DNA of 11,492 nucleotides from Bacillota bacterium. GTDB lineage: Bacteria > Bacillota > Clostridia > Oscillospirales > Oscillospiraceae. The notes under the pieces were generated by a model that saw only the letters and a program-made list of their open reading frames with translations, searched no databases and had not been told where the DNA came from. The stretch spans positions 1 through 11,492 of the forward strand of contig JAGFXS010000061.1 in NCBI GenBank assembly GCA_017861415.1, in the 5' to 3' direction. How positions within the stretch are numbered: the first letter of the stretch is position 1; the number at the start of each line of letters is the position of its first letter. The position numbers were made by a program, and so were the translations under genes. Shown one piece after another: positions 1-6,052 of this stretch.

Positions 1-480
1 GGCAGCTCTGGCAGCTCTGGCAGGCGGTACTGAGGCAGCTCTGGGAGGTTGTGCCGCAGAAACTGCTGCCGGGGGCGGCGCCTGAATGTCCTTCGTTGGC
101 TCTGGCTGAGGGGAAACCGCCTCTGGGGCAGTGTCCTTTCCCTTGCCCACAGAGATCACCACCGTCTCCAGCGGGGTCCGCCCCGATTCATCCTGGTTCC
201 GTCTCTCCATCATGGGCTGGGCTTCCGGATGGACGCCTTGGGGAAACTTGGGAGACACCACGCCTGCTGTCTCGCCATCGGGATCGTCCTCCTGAAGCAT
301 CGCCCGGAATAGCTCATCTGAGGGCGCATAGCGAACTGTCTCTGGCTCTGACTGCTTTGCCGCCTTTTTGGGCGGGCCGCCGCAGAAGGGACAGCGCTTA
401 TATGTAATGGAATACTCCTCGCCGCAGTTGGGGCAGGGGACTGTTCTGCTGAAACGTTGGGTTTTTTCCATGATGTCCAT
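1..480 (-). CDS. zinc-ribbon protein with Pro/Ala-rich linker, N-terminal part
   Basis: The gene starts at ATG 480 on the minus strand and stays open for 160 codons to the window edge, so the C-terminal part is missing. AGGAGG lies 7 nt before the start, which supports this ATG over the in-frame one three codons later. Residues about 16-34 hold a rubredoxin-type zinc ribbon, CPNC then CPFC about 12 residues later (CPNCGEEY...KRCPFCGG), expected to bind one zinc through four cysteines. The rest is hydrophilic, acidic and then rich in Pro, Ala and Gln, like a disordered linker leading to a domain beyond the window. The last visible codons form a short 9-base repeat encoding Ala-Arg-Ala units. 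It is divergent from the AAA+ ATPase at 827, which hints at a functional link but does not prove one. The family of the missing C-terminal domain is unknown, so no function is assigned. Confidence 0.8.
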   Translation of the reverse strand, partial: MDIMEKTQRFSRTVPCPNCGEEYSITYKRCPFCGGPPKKAAKQSEPETVRYAPSDELFRAMLQEDDPDGETAGVVSPKFPQGVHPEAQPMMERRNQDESGRTPLETVVISVGKGKDTAPEAVSPQPEPTKDIQAPPPAAVSAAQPPRAASVPPARAARAA

Positions 481-668
481 GCCTTGTCCTCCTTTTGCTC
501 GGTGACCATCTGGTTCTTAATTCACAGACTCTTTGATTGCCGTTTGGTTTTATCTATATGAATCCCCCTTGGCGCAGACATGCATGCAAGAGGCAGAAAA
601 CCTCACCCACGCAGCCCCAAAAGGCAAAATGCACATCTAAACCCAGTGGCTGTCGGGAATACTTTCGT

Positions 669-698
669 ATAATATCACATTTTCTAAGATATCGTCAA
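669..698 (-). promoter_or_regulatory. candidate sigma-A promoter for the zinc-ribbon gene
   Basis: Read on the minus strand, TTGACG (698-693) is followed after 18 bases by TATTAT (674-669), preceded by TG one base upstream as an extended -10. It would give a leader of about 180 nt before the zinc-ribbon start. Nothing else recognisable was seen in that leader (481-660). Confidence 0.4.
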
Positions 699-729
699 CT
701 GTCTGAAAAAAATGACTCGCCACTTCTTC

Positions 730-758
730 TTGACCCTCTGGCACAATTCTCCTATAAT
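730..758 (+). promoter_or_regulatory. sigma-A promoter for the AAA+ ATPase gene
   Basis: TTGACC (730-735), a 17-base spacer and a perfect TATAAT (753-758) make a near-consensus housekeeping promoter. Transcription would start near 765, about 60 nt before the ATPase start codon, with its AAGGAGG in between. Confidence 0.75.
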
Positions 759-826
759 AATTTGATAGAGTAACGATTTTCAGTGGCAAAAAACCGACGT
801 CCCGTCTGAAAAGGAGGCTCCTGTCC

Positions 827-2269
827 ATGAGCCAAGCCCTGTCCCCTTCGGAATTTCACCGGCAGTATCAGGACATGCTGGGAGCCTTCCGAACTCATCT
901 GCATGACGCTGCCGCCCGCAACGTCTTTTTTGCAGAAGCGGACCCATTTTTCCGTCAGTGCGCCCTAGGTGTCTGGCAGAAAAGCTCCGTTTCCATTTCT
1001 CCCTCACACGTGGAGTATTACAACGCCATTTACAGCCGGGACGTCACTCCCCCGTCGATTCTGTACTGGGAGCTGATTTCAAGTGCAGACCGCTATCCCG
1101 GCTTTTCCATCCCTGCATTTTTTCTCCGTCTGTGTCGGTTAGACCGGGAATCTGGAGGGGATCTCTCCGGCCGTTTTGTGTATGATTTCTCCCTAATCCT
1201 TCTTCTCTTTGCCGCCGTGGATGGTCAGGTGAGCAGCAATGAGGCAGCTTTCATTCTTCACTGTACCAATGCCTTCTCTGCCCGCCGCAGTGAGGAGGGT
1301 TTATCGCCTTCCTCTCACAAGGTAGACCTTTCAGCCTTTATCACCCGGGAGCCGCCCACAGATACTCCCTCCTCACCCCCGCCCGTCAAGGCTGAGGCAA
1401 CGCCCCAAACCACCGCATCTGCCCAGGGAGAGGCCGCCGCTGACGAACCAACCCTAGAGGAGCTCCTGGCCCAGCTGGACGAACTATGCGGCCTCGACCA
1501 GGTAAAGCGAGAGGTTCACAGCCTCATTAATCTGGTGAAAGTACGCAGGCTGCGGGAGGAGGCTGGTCTGCCCACACCGCCCCTCTCCCTGCACATGGTG
1601 TTCATGGGCAACCCCGGCACAGGCAAGACCACTGTTGCCCGCCTGCTGGCAGGCCTTTACAAAGCCATCGGCGTGCTGTCCAAAGGGCAGCTGGTGGAGG
1701 TGGACCGTCAGGGTCTGGTAGCCGGCTTCGTGGGCCAAACCGCCCTAAAAACCGGGGAGGCCATCCAGAAAGCCCTAGGGGGCGTGTTGTTCATTGACGA
1801 GGCCTATGCCCTCACCCCCGAGAACGCAGGAAACGACTTCGGCCGGGAGGCGGTGGAGGTACTCCTCAAGGGCATGGAGGATCATCGAAAGGACCTTGTG
1901 GTGGTGGTAGCAGGCTATACGGAGCTTATGGGGCGATTTATTGACAGCAATCCCGGCCTGCAAAGCCGCTTTAACCGCTACTTTTACTTCGACGACTACA
2001 CCGGGGCGCAGATGATGGAGATCTTTCAGTCCATGTGCCAGAACAACGGCTATCGTCTCACCCCAGAAGCCGACACTGCCGCTACTGAGCTTTTTCGAGA
2101 GCTGTATGAAAACCGGGACGAAAATTTCGGCAACGCTCGAGATGTACGAAACCTCTTTGAAAAGGCCCTGACCCGTCAGGCCAATCGTTTGGCCCAGATG
2201 GGTTCTCCTGACAAGGAAGCTCTCATGTCCCTCCTCCCCGAGGATTTGGAAGAGGATGAGACCCCCTAG
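827..2269 (+). CDS. AAA+ ATPase of the CbxX/CfqX (SpoVK-like) family
   Basis: A 480-residue cytosolic ATPase. The AAA+ module spans about 205-470: Walker A GNPGTGKTT at 261-269, Walker B GGVLFIDEAYAL at 318-329, a sensor-1 strand VVVVAGY near 358-364, arginine-finger candidates in SRFNRYF at 380-386, and a sensor-2 region GNARDVRNLFE at 435-445. This order is typical of the CbxX/CfqX subfamily (rubisco activase CbbX, SpoVK, EccA N-terminal relatives), which act as hexameric remodelling motors. The N-terminal 165 residues are not part of that module; about 117-150 contain FAAVDGQVSSNEAAF, which resembles the acidic DG-x4-E signature of TerB-like helical domains. A Pro/Ala/Thr-rich linker (about 172-208) joins the parts. 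AAGGAGG precedes the start. All ATPase residues look intact, so it should be active. The substrate is unknown; the divergent zinc-ribbon gene is the only positional clue. Confidence 0.9.
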   Translation: MSQALSPSEFHRQYQDMLGAFRTHLHDAAARNVFFAEADPFFRQCALGVWQKSSVSISPSHVEYYNAIYSRDVTPPSILYWELISSADRYPGFSIPAFFLRLCRLDRESGGDLSGRFVYDFSLILLLFAAVDGQVSSNEAAFILHCTNAFSARRSEEGLSPSSHKVDLSAFITREPPTDTPSSPPPVKAEATPQTTASAQGEAAADEPTLEELLAQLDELCGLDQVKREVHSLINLVKVRRLREEAGLPTPPLSLHMVFMGNPGTGKTTVARLLAGLYKAIGVLSKGQLVEVDRQGLVAGFVGQTALKTGEAIQKALGGVLFIDEAYALTPENAGNDFGREAVEVLLKGMEDHRKDLVVVVAGYTELMGRFIDSNPGLQSRFNRYFYFDDYTGAQMMEIFQSMCQNNGYRLTPEADTAATELFRELYENRDENFGNARDVRNLFEKALTRQANRLAQMGSPDKEALMSLLPEDLEEDETP

Positions 2270-2275
2270 AATATT

Positions 2276-2321
2276 TGTCCCCCGTTTCCGGTGCACTGTC
2301 GGGGGCGGGGGACATCGTTTT
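2276..2321 (+). terminator. probable rho-independent terminator after the ATPase gene
   Basis: TGTCCCCCG (2276-2284) pairs perfectly with CGGGGGACA (2306-2314), followed by TCGTTTT. The loop is 21 nt and an alternative inner pairing CCCCCG/CGGGGG competes with it. The U-tract is short, so termination may be incomplete. Confidence 0.5.
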
Positions 2322-2377
2322 CCAGTGATGATCCCGTCCGATTCTGCTCTTTTTCCGCGGCGTACCAACCCCCTCCC

Positions 2378-2406
2378 TTGACAAACCGCTGAGAAAGGAT
2401 AACAAT
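2378..2406 (+). promoter_or_regulatory. sigma-A promoter for the permease/hexokinase-like operon
   Basis: TTGACA (2378-2383) is followed after 17 bases by AACAAT (2401-2406), a 4/6 match to the -10. It lies about 55 bases before the permease start and after the ATPase hairpin, so it is well placed to drive the pair of genes to 4549. Confidence 0.5.
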
Positions 2407-2428
2407 AAGAAGAGCCGTTAAAACTTGC

Positions 2429-2443
2429 CCCCGAGGATCGGGG
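2429..2443 (+). promoter_or_regulatory. small leader hairpin with GGA loop before the permease
   Basis: CCCCGA-GGA-TCGGGG forms a perfect 6-bp stem with a GGA triloop, directly before GAGAGGA, the only ribosome-binding-like sequence for the start at 2462 (12 nt spacing). The structure is real in sequence; any role in translation control is inference. Confidence 0.35.
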
Positions 2444-2461
2444 AGAGGACGTGAACACCAC

Positions 2462-3401
2462 ATGACAGCTGCATCCCTGGCCTTTGAGCTTCTGGTGATG
2501 ATCTCCATCGGTATATTCATCCGCCGCCGGGGTATCGTAGGCGAGGAGTTCGCATCCTCTCTAACCAATTTCATGCTCACCGTCACTCTGCCCTGCATGA
2601 TCGTTCAGAGTATGAACCTCCCCTTCTCCCGGCAGCAGATGAAACAGGGCGGCACCCTGTTGCTGGTCTCGCTGGCCCTTCTGTCCCTTTACTTTATTTT
2701 AGGTGACATATCGTCTGGTAGGCGGGGGCGCCCGGGGCCGGAGCTTCCGGTTCGGCTGCATCTTCACCAACTTTACCTTCATGGGCCTGCCTGTGGTGGA
2801 TTCCCTCTATGGACAGGAGGGGCTTTTCTATTTTGTGATCTTTATCATTCCCTTCCGTCTGGCCTATTACGCCTCTGCCGCCCCCCTGCTGACCCCGGCG
2901 GAGCTGCGCCCGGCTAATCGAAGCGCACTACACGCCCTGCGCGGCTTTATCACGCCGCCGGTGCTGGCTGCTTTTCTGGGCCTTTTTCTCTATGTAACAC
3001 AACTTCCCCTGCCCACCCTGATTCATCATATCCTGAGCACCGTGGGCGGCGTCTCCACCCCTTTGGGGATGATTCTTTGCGGCCTTTCTCTAGGGGGCTT
3101 TCGGGTCAAAGATTTCGCTTCCCCCCGGTATCTGGCCCTGCCCGCCCTGCGGAATCTGGCCATTCCAGCTCTGACCTGCGCCCTGCTGCTGCCCCTTCCT
3201 CTGGCACCTATGATCAAGCAGCTGCTCACAGTCTTTGCCGCCCTCCCGGTGGCTTCTCTGCTGGCGGCCTTCACCATTCAATATGACCCGGACCCCGCCT
3301 CTCGGCTGGAGAGCGGCGGCGCCGTCTTTCTTTCCACCCTGCTATCCGCCGTCACCCTGCCTCTCTGGGCGTATTTGGCAGCCCTAATCTTTACTGGTTA
3401 A
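2462..3401 (+). pseudogene. AEC (auxin efflux carrier) family transporter, frameshifted
   Basis: Two reading frames together give one membrane transporter. The first part from ATG 2462 (about 80 residues, ending in LLLVSLALLSLYFIL) has the N-terminal AEC features: an RRRGIV-type turn after the first helix and the NFMLTVTLPCMIVQS helix. The second part runs in the next frame from GTG 2703 to the stop at 3401 and carries the remaining hydrophobic helices, including FTNFTFMGLPVV. Removing one G in TTTTAGGTG (about 2697-2705) joins them as ...FIL-VTYRLVGG..., giving about 312 residues, the normal AEC length. As it stands, the first frame runs into unrelated sequence and stops at 2917. AEC proteins are secondary transporters for small organic acids and similar solutes; the substrate here cannot be told. 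It could be a true pseudogene, a recent inactivating mutation or a sequencing error. The start has only a weak ribosome binding site. Confidence 0.8.
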
Positions 3402-3426
3402 TCCGAACTTTAAAGGAGGAGTATTC

Positions 3427-4549
3427 ATGGAATTTAAGTCCGATGCCGTAAGCCTGTTGCTGCACCGCAGCGGGCTTTCCCCCTCCGCATGGGATCTGGA
3501 AACCCTGACAAGGCTGAATCTAGCCCAGATGCGAATCGGCTTCTATGGCGGCGCTTCCTCTATCCCCGTGCACCCCACCTGGCTTACCCCCTCCGGATCA
3601 CTTCCCAAGGATGCGCCCGTAGCGGTGGCTCTGGTGGATGAGCGGGAAATTCGCTGTGCCCTTGTGACCTTCACTGAAGAAGGCCCCACTGTGGAGCCGG
3701 GGGATAGTTTCCCTGTTCCCGGCGGCGAGTACCCCGCCCCCTTAGAGGATTTGCTTTTTGCTGTGGCCGAGTTAATTGAACCCCTGCTGACCCGGGCCTC
3801 TGGAGTGATTCTCTCCCTCTCCCTGCCACTGATTCTGGATTCGACCGGCGACCGACACATCCTCTCTCTGCCCCCTGGTCTTGCCTTATCTGGCTGGGAG
3901 AACGCTCCTCTTGCTGCGGGGCTGCACCGGGAGCTGGAGAGCCGGGGCTATGCCCCTCTACCTGTACTGGCGGTGCCCACCGTGGCTTCTGTCCTCTTGG
4001 ACGGTGTGGCTGCCCAGTCCGGCAGCCGCTATCTGGGTGGACAAGATGGCTGGCACCGAGCATCTTGGCGATCTTTTCCGTCTTGCCATGCTCAAAGGAG
4101 CGGAAGAAGGGCTTCTCACCTTCATGTGCCGGCGGGATTTCCTTTCCTTGCGGCACCTGTCTCTGGAGGCGCTTCTGAGCTTTCTGGACAACCCGGAGGG
4201 TGACGGTATCATTGCCTCCTATTGCAGTCACGACTCTAAAGATCGGGACGTGGCTGTGATTCTCGGACAAGCGGTGCTGGAGCGCGCCGCAGCCCTGGTC
4301 TGCGCCGGCATCTCCGCCCTCCTCTCCCTTACCGGTGCCGGACGGGATGCGCAGCAGCCCGCCGTACTCTCCCTCTACGGTACAGGCACCCAGTCTTCCC
4401 GGTTGATGGCACTTTTGGAGCAGCGGCTTGAATCCTTTACCGCTGGAGTATTGGGCCACCACTGCCGCCTGTATCATCACCCCCACAGCCCCTTCCCCGG
4501 TGCTGCCGCCGCTTATCTTCTAAACAAAAGCGCCGCTTCCGCCACTTGA
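3427..4549 (+). pseudogene. hexokinase-family gene, catalytically degenerate and internally deleted
   Basis: An AGGAGG site precedes ATG 3427, 25 bases after the permease stop. The first frame covers about 204 residues up to SGSRYL (near 4038); homologous sequence then continues in the next frame from WVDKMAGTEHLGDLFRL (near 4042) to the stop at 4549. The pieces match eukaryotic-type hexokinases of Clostridia: an SGLSPSAWD start, the region before the catalytic loop, the EKMxxGxYLGELxRL-like segment, and a C-terminal GAAAAYLL end. Together they give about 373 residues against roughly 430 expected. The missing stretch is the one holding the GTGxN ATP loop and the INxEWG segment, so an out-of-frame deletion of roughly 60 codons is the simplest explanation. 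Even before that, key residues were gone: the GGTNxR phosphate motif reads VDEREIRCAL, and the catalytic NDT reads VPTV. Sugar kinase activity is therefore very unlikely. Family assignment is from remembered motif order, not a search. Confidence 0.7.
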
Positions 4550-4566
4550 ACGCTGCCTCCAAACGC

Positions 4567-4606
4567 AAAAACCCCGCCCCCTTATCAATAGGGAGCGGGG
4601 TTTTTT
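4567..4606. terminator. strong bidirectional rho-independent terminator
   Basis: AAAAACCCCGC (4567-4577) pairs with GCGGGGTTTTT (4595-4605), with extra CCC/GGG pairing inside, and ends in six T. The A-run on the other side gives a T-run on the minus strand, so it can serve both the hexokinase-like gene and the convergent tail-cassette operon. Confidence 0.9.
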
Positions 4607-4622
4607 ATGTGATGGGCAAAAT

Positions 4623-4757
4623 TTATGCCATCAGCCCAATCAACTGGGTATATTCGGCCTCGGTGAGCTTGCCCACGGCGAAGAAAATGTCCACCTTTTC
4701 CTCTAGACCATCTCTCTGTCCCAGCTCGAGCAGACGTATTAATGTGCGATATAACAA
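4623..4757 (-). CDS. XkdX-like small phage tail protein
   Basis: A 44-residue protein beginning at TTG 4757, one base after the stop codon of the gene at 4759-5055. GGGGGTG, 7 nt upstream and inside the end of that gene, is the likely ribosome binding site, so translation is probably coupled. No ATG or GTG is available in frame after the upstream TGA. The sequence (LLELGQRDGLEEKVDIFF, then AVGKLTEAEYTQLIGLM) matches the pattern of XkdX-type proteins found at the end of Firmicutes tail-fibre operons: a short amphipathic helix, a GK(L/I)TExEY turn and a second helix. XkdX proteins have no firmly known role. This gene is easy to miss because of its size and TTG start. It ends 17 bases before the shared terminator. 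Confidence 0.65.
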   Translation of the reverse strand: MLYRTLIRLLELGQRDGLEEKVDIFFAVGKLTEAEYTQLIGLMA

Positions 4758-4758
4758 T

Positions 4759-5055
4759 TTAATTCACCCCCAATTCCAGCAGCGTCGCGCGGTATGCCAG
4801 ATCCACCAGCATTTCGTCCCGGTCTTGCTCCGGGGTAGACACATGCACCTGCTCAGGTTTTGCTGTGAGCATCACCCCGGTCAAAACATCATCGTATAGG
4901 GTAAGATCACACCAACCACAACTCTCCAAGACCAGGGCAACGAGGTGTTCTGGCACCTCCACATAGTCCTCTAGCCAGCACTCCTTACGGTGACTCTGAC
5001 TTTCAAAGGGATGAAATCCCGATTCATGGAGGGATTCCTTCCGGATAATAAACAT
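4759..5055 (-). CDS. uncharacterised 98-residue protein of a phage tail-fibre operon
   Basis: It starts at ATG 5055 behind AAGGAGGAG, 12 bases after the tail-fibre-like gene. The protein is acidic and soluble with no signal peptide or membrane helix. The N-terminal part contains a YVEVPEHLVAL segment, the middle an LTLYDDVLTGVML strand-rich stretch, and the C-terminus DLAYRATLLELGVN. That last motif (a D-x-x-YR-x-x-LLELG tail) resembles the end of small proteins that sit between tail fibres and XkdX in Firmicutes prophages. Its partner is most likely the protein encoded just upstream. No enzyme motif is visible. Role as a fibre chaperone or assembly factor is only a guess from position. Confidence 0.7.
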   Translation of the reverse strand: MFIIRKESLHESGFHPFESQSHRKECWLEDYVEVPEHLVALVLESCGWCDLTLYDDVLTGVMLTAKPEQVHVSTPEQDRDEMLVDLAYRATLLELGVN

Positions 5056-5067
5056 GGCTTCTCCTCC

Positions 5068-5451
5068 TTAACGCCAAGCGATATATCGAAATGGATTGTG
5101 GGGCACATTATTATAATTCAGTATTTTGTCAGCATAGAAACCATTTACTGTTGTCCACAGTGTTGCGCCTGGGGCCGCTGGTGTCGCAATAGAAATGGCA
5201 GCGTTAGCATTTCCGCTTGACACTTGCAGTTTGGATGTCACCACCACAGCCGAGGGGGTAAAGCCCAGCGAAATCTCCTTTCCAGTGGAAGCATCGGAAC
5301 TGGTCCCGGTATAGTAACCCGTAACCGGACGCAGACTCAACAGCGCCGCCTCAATTTTCCGGTTGTCTCCATTGAAGTCCTCCCGCAGCACCTGATCCTC
5401 AGGCTCCCACAAATTAAGGCTATACTGCGCGGTTTTATTTGTACTTGCCAT
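5068..5451 (-). CDS. phage tail-fibre-like protein
   Basis: A 127-residue protein with AGGAGGG six bases before its ATG. The N-terminus, MASTNKTAQYSLNLWEPED followed by DFNGDNRKIEAAL, is the typical start of short Firmicutes tail-fibre or receptor-binding proteins (STNKT-x-x-Y-x-L, then D-x-N-x-D-x-x-KI). After it comes a beta-rich domain: GYYTGTSS..., ISLGFTPSAVVV, and an aromatic C-terminal ending NPFRYIAWR, as in small trimeric fibre tip domains. The usual long repeat or coiled-coil shaft is absent, so this is a minimal fibre: attachment segment plus tip. It is the first gene of a three-gene minus-strand set ending at the terminator near 4600. No clear promoter was found upstream. It may be a prophage remnant or a retained, host-used module. 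Confidence 0.75.
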   Translation of the reverse strand: MASTNKTAQYSLNLWEPEDQVLREDFNGDNRKIEAALLSLRPVTGYYTGTSSDASTGKEISLGFTPSAVVVTSKLQVSSGNANAAISIATPAAPGATLWTTVNGFYADKILNYNNVPHNPFRYIAWR

Positions 5452-5611
5452 GAAAAACCCTCCTTTCTAAAGATGACCTTTTCCATCAAAAGAATTGCAC
5501 ATATTGGTACACCTACATTTATAATTTTCTATTTTCTTCCTCCCCCGGCCCAATTCTCGGCGTGGATTTTCCTTTCTGCTCAACGCAATTTGGGCGAGAG
5601 GAAAAAAATGT

Positions 5612-5641
5612 TTGACAAATCGGCAATATATATGTTACAAT
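5612..5641 (+). promoter_or_regulatory. sigma-A promoter with extended -10 for the 5723-6946 operon
   Basis: TTGACA (5612-5617), an 18-base spacer and TACAAT (5636-5641), with TG one base before the -10. Transcription would start near 5648, leaving a leader of about 75 nt before the 96-residue protein gene. Confidence 0.7.
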
Positions 5642-5722
5642 TCGGTTACACTTTCTTGCAGGGCGGTAACGCACCCGTTGCTTCCCTCTGAAATAATCAA
5701 CCCGAAAGGATGTGTGGGCAAG

Positions 5723-6013
5723 ATGGCAAACGAAACCATCCCCCTGGAGTATAAAGGCAGACCTCTGCGCCGTAAGGATAATCTTATTTATTATGGCAGC
5801 ATGTCAGATTCCCATATTGTACTGCTACAGATTCTGGATACCAAGCCTCTGAAGGATATGGAGGTTGCCACCCGGGTGGCCGTCCAACTGCAGCTTACCG
5901 ACAGCAATGTAAAAAGCCGCGACCTGGTAGTAAAGCGCAGCGAGAAAGACAGTCTTTACGGCGCTTTGGATATTGCATCTGTCTGGCTTGATCGGGCACT
6001 GTCAACTCGCTAA
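5723..6013 (+). CDS. uncharacterised conserved 96-residue protein
   Basis: I do not recognise a named family. ATG 5723 was chosen because the protein proper (MANETIPLEYKGRPLRRKDN) begins there. Upstream in-frame codons run through the promoter and leader. AAAGGA lies 12 nt before it, a long spacing; an in-frame GTG at 5714 is an alternative. The protein is soluble with no signal or membrane segment. It has a basic N-terminal part, a central alternating strand region (HIVLLQIL, VAVQLQL) and a C-terminal helix ALDIASVWLDRAL. I recall similar small proteins in other Oscillospiraceae, with the pattern YYG..., VA-x-x-VxVQL and GLY-x-ALDIA-x-WL-x-RAL, but with no assigned role. It is first in an operon 39 bases ahead of the NlpC/P60 hydrolase. 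Confidence 0.75.
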   Translation: MANETIPLEYKGRPLRRKDNLIYYGSMSDSHIVLLQILDTKPLKDMEVATRVAVQLQLTDSNVKSRDLVVKRSEKDSLYGALDIASVWLDRALSTR

Positions 6014-6052
6014 AGGACATTCCCCGTTACGACTTGCAAAATGGAGGATTCT

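Noticed and set aside
1775..2461. 228-codon minus-strand open frame across the ATPase end and intergenic region
   Set aside because: It is antisense to the Walker A/B-containing ATPase and has no recognisable motif; other overlapping frames here are equally explained as shadows.
2462..2917. 151-residue protein as a separate complete gene
   Set aside because: After about residue 80 it turns Pro/Leu/His-rich and loses membrane character, while the next frame carries the expected permease continuation, so it is a frameshift tail.
3671..4486. 271-codon minus-strand open frame over the hexokinase-like gene
   Set aside because: Its translation is low complexity and Gly/Gln/Pro/Arg-rich, while the plus-strand frames show hexokinase-family motif order and an AGGAGG start.
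4567..4606. inverted repeat as a mobile element end or attachment site
   Set aside because: The GC stem with flanking A and T runs between convergent genes is fully explained as a bidirectional terminator; no direct repeats or recombinase gene were seen.
5554..5585. sigma-28-like promoter for the tail cassette on the minus strand
   Set aside because: GCCGAGAA resembles the -10, but no TAAA-like element stands 15 bases upstream, so the match is too weak to call.
5612..5722. upstream start (MTNRQYICYN) for the 96-residue protein gene
   Set aside because: It would place the start inside the -35 element of the promoter, and the extra 37 residues read like leader sequence.
6041..6052. ATG 6041 as start of the NlpC/P60 protein
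   Set aside because: It overlaps the GGAGGA that serves ATG 6053, and the signal peptide begins naturally at 6053.
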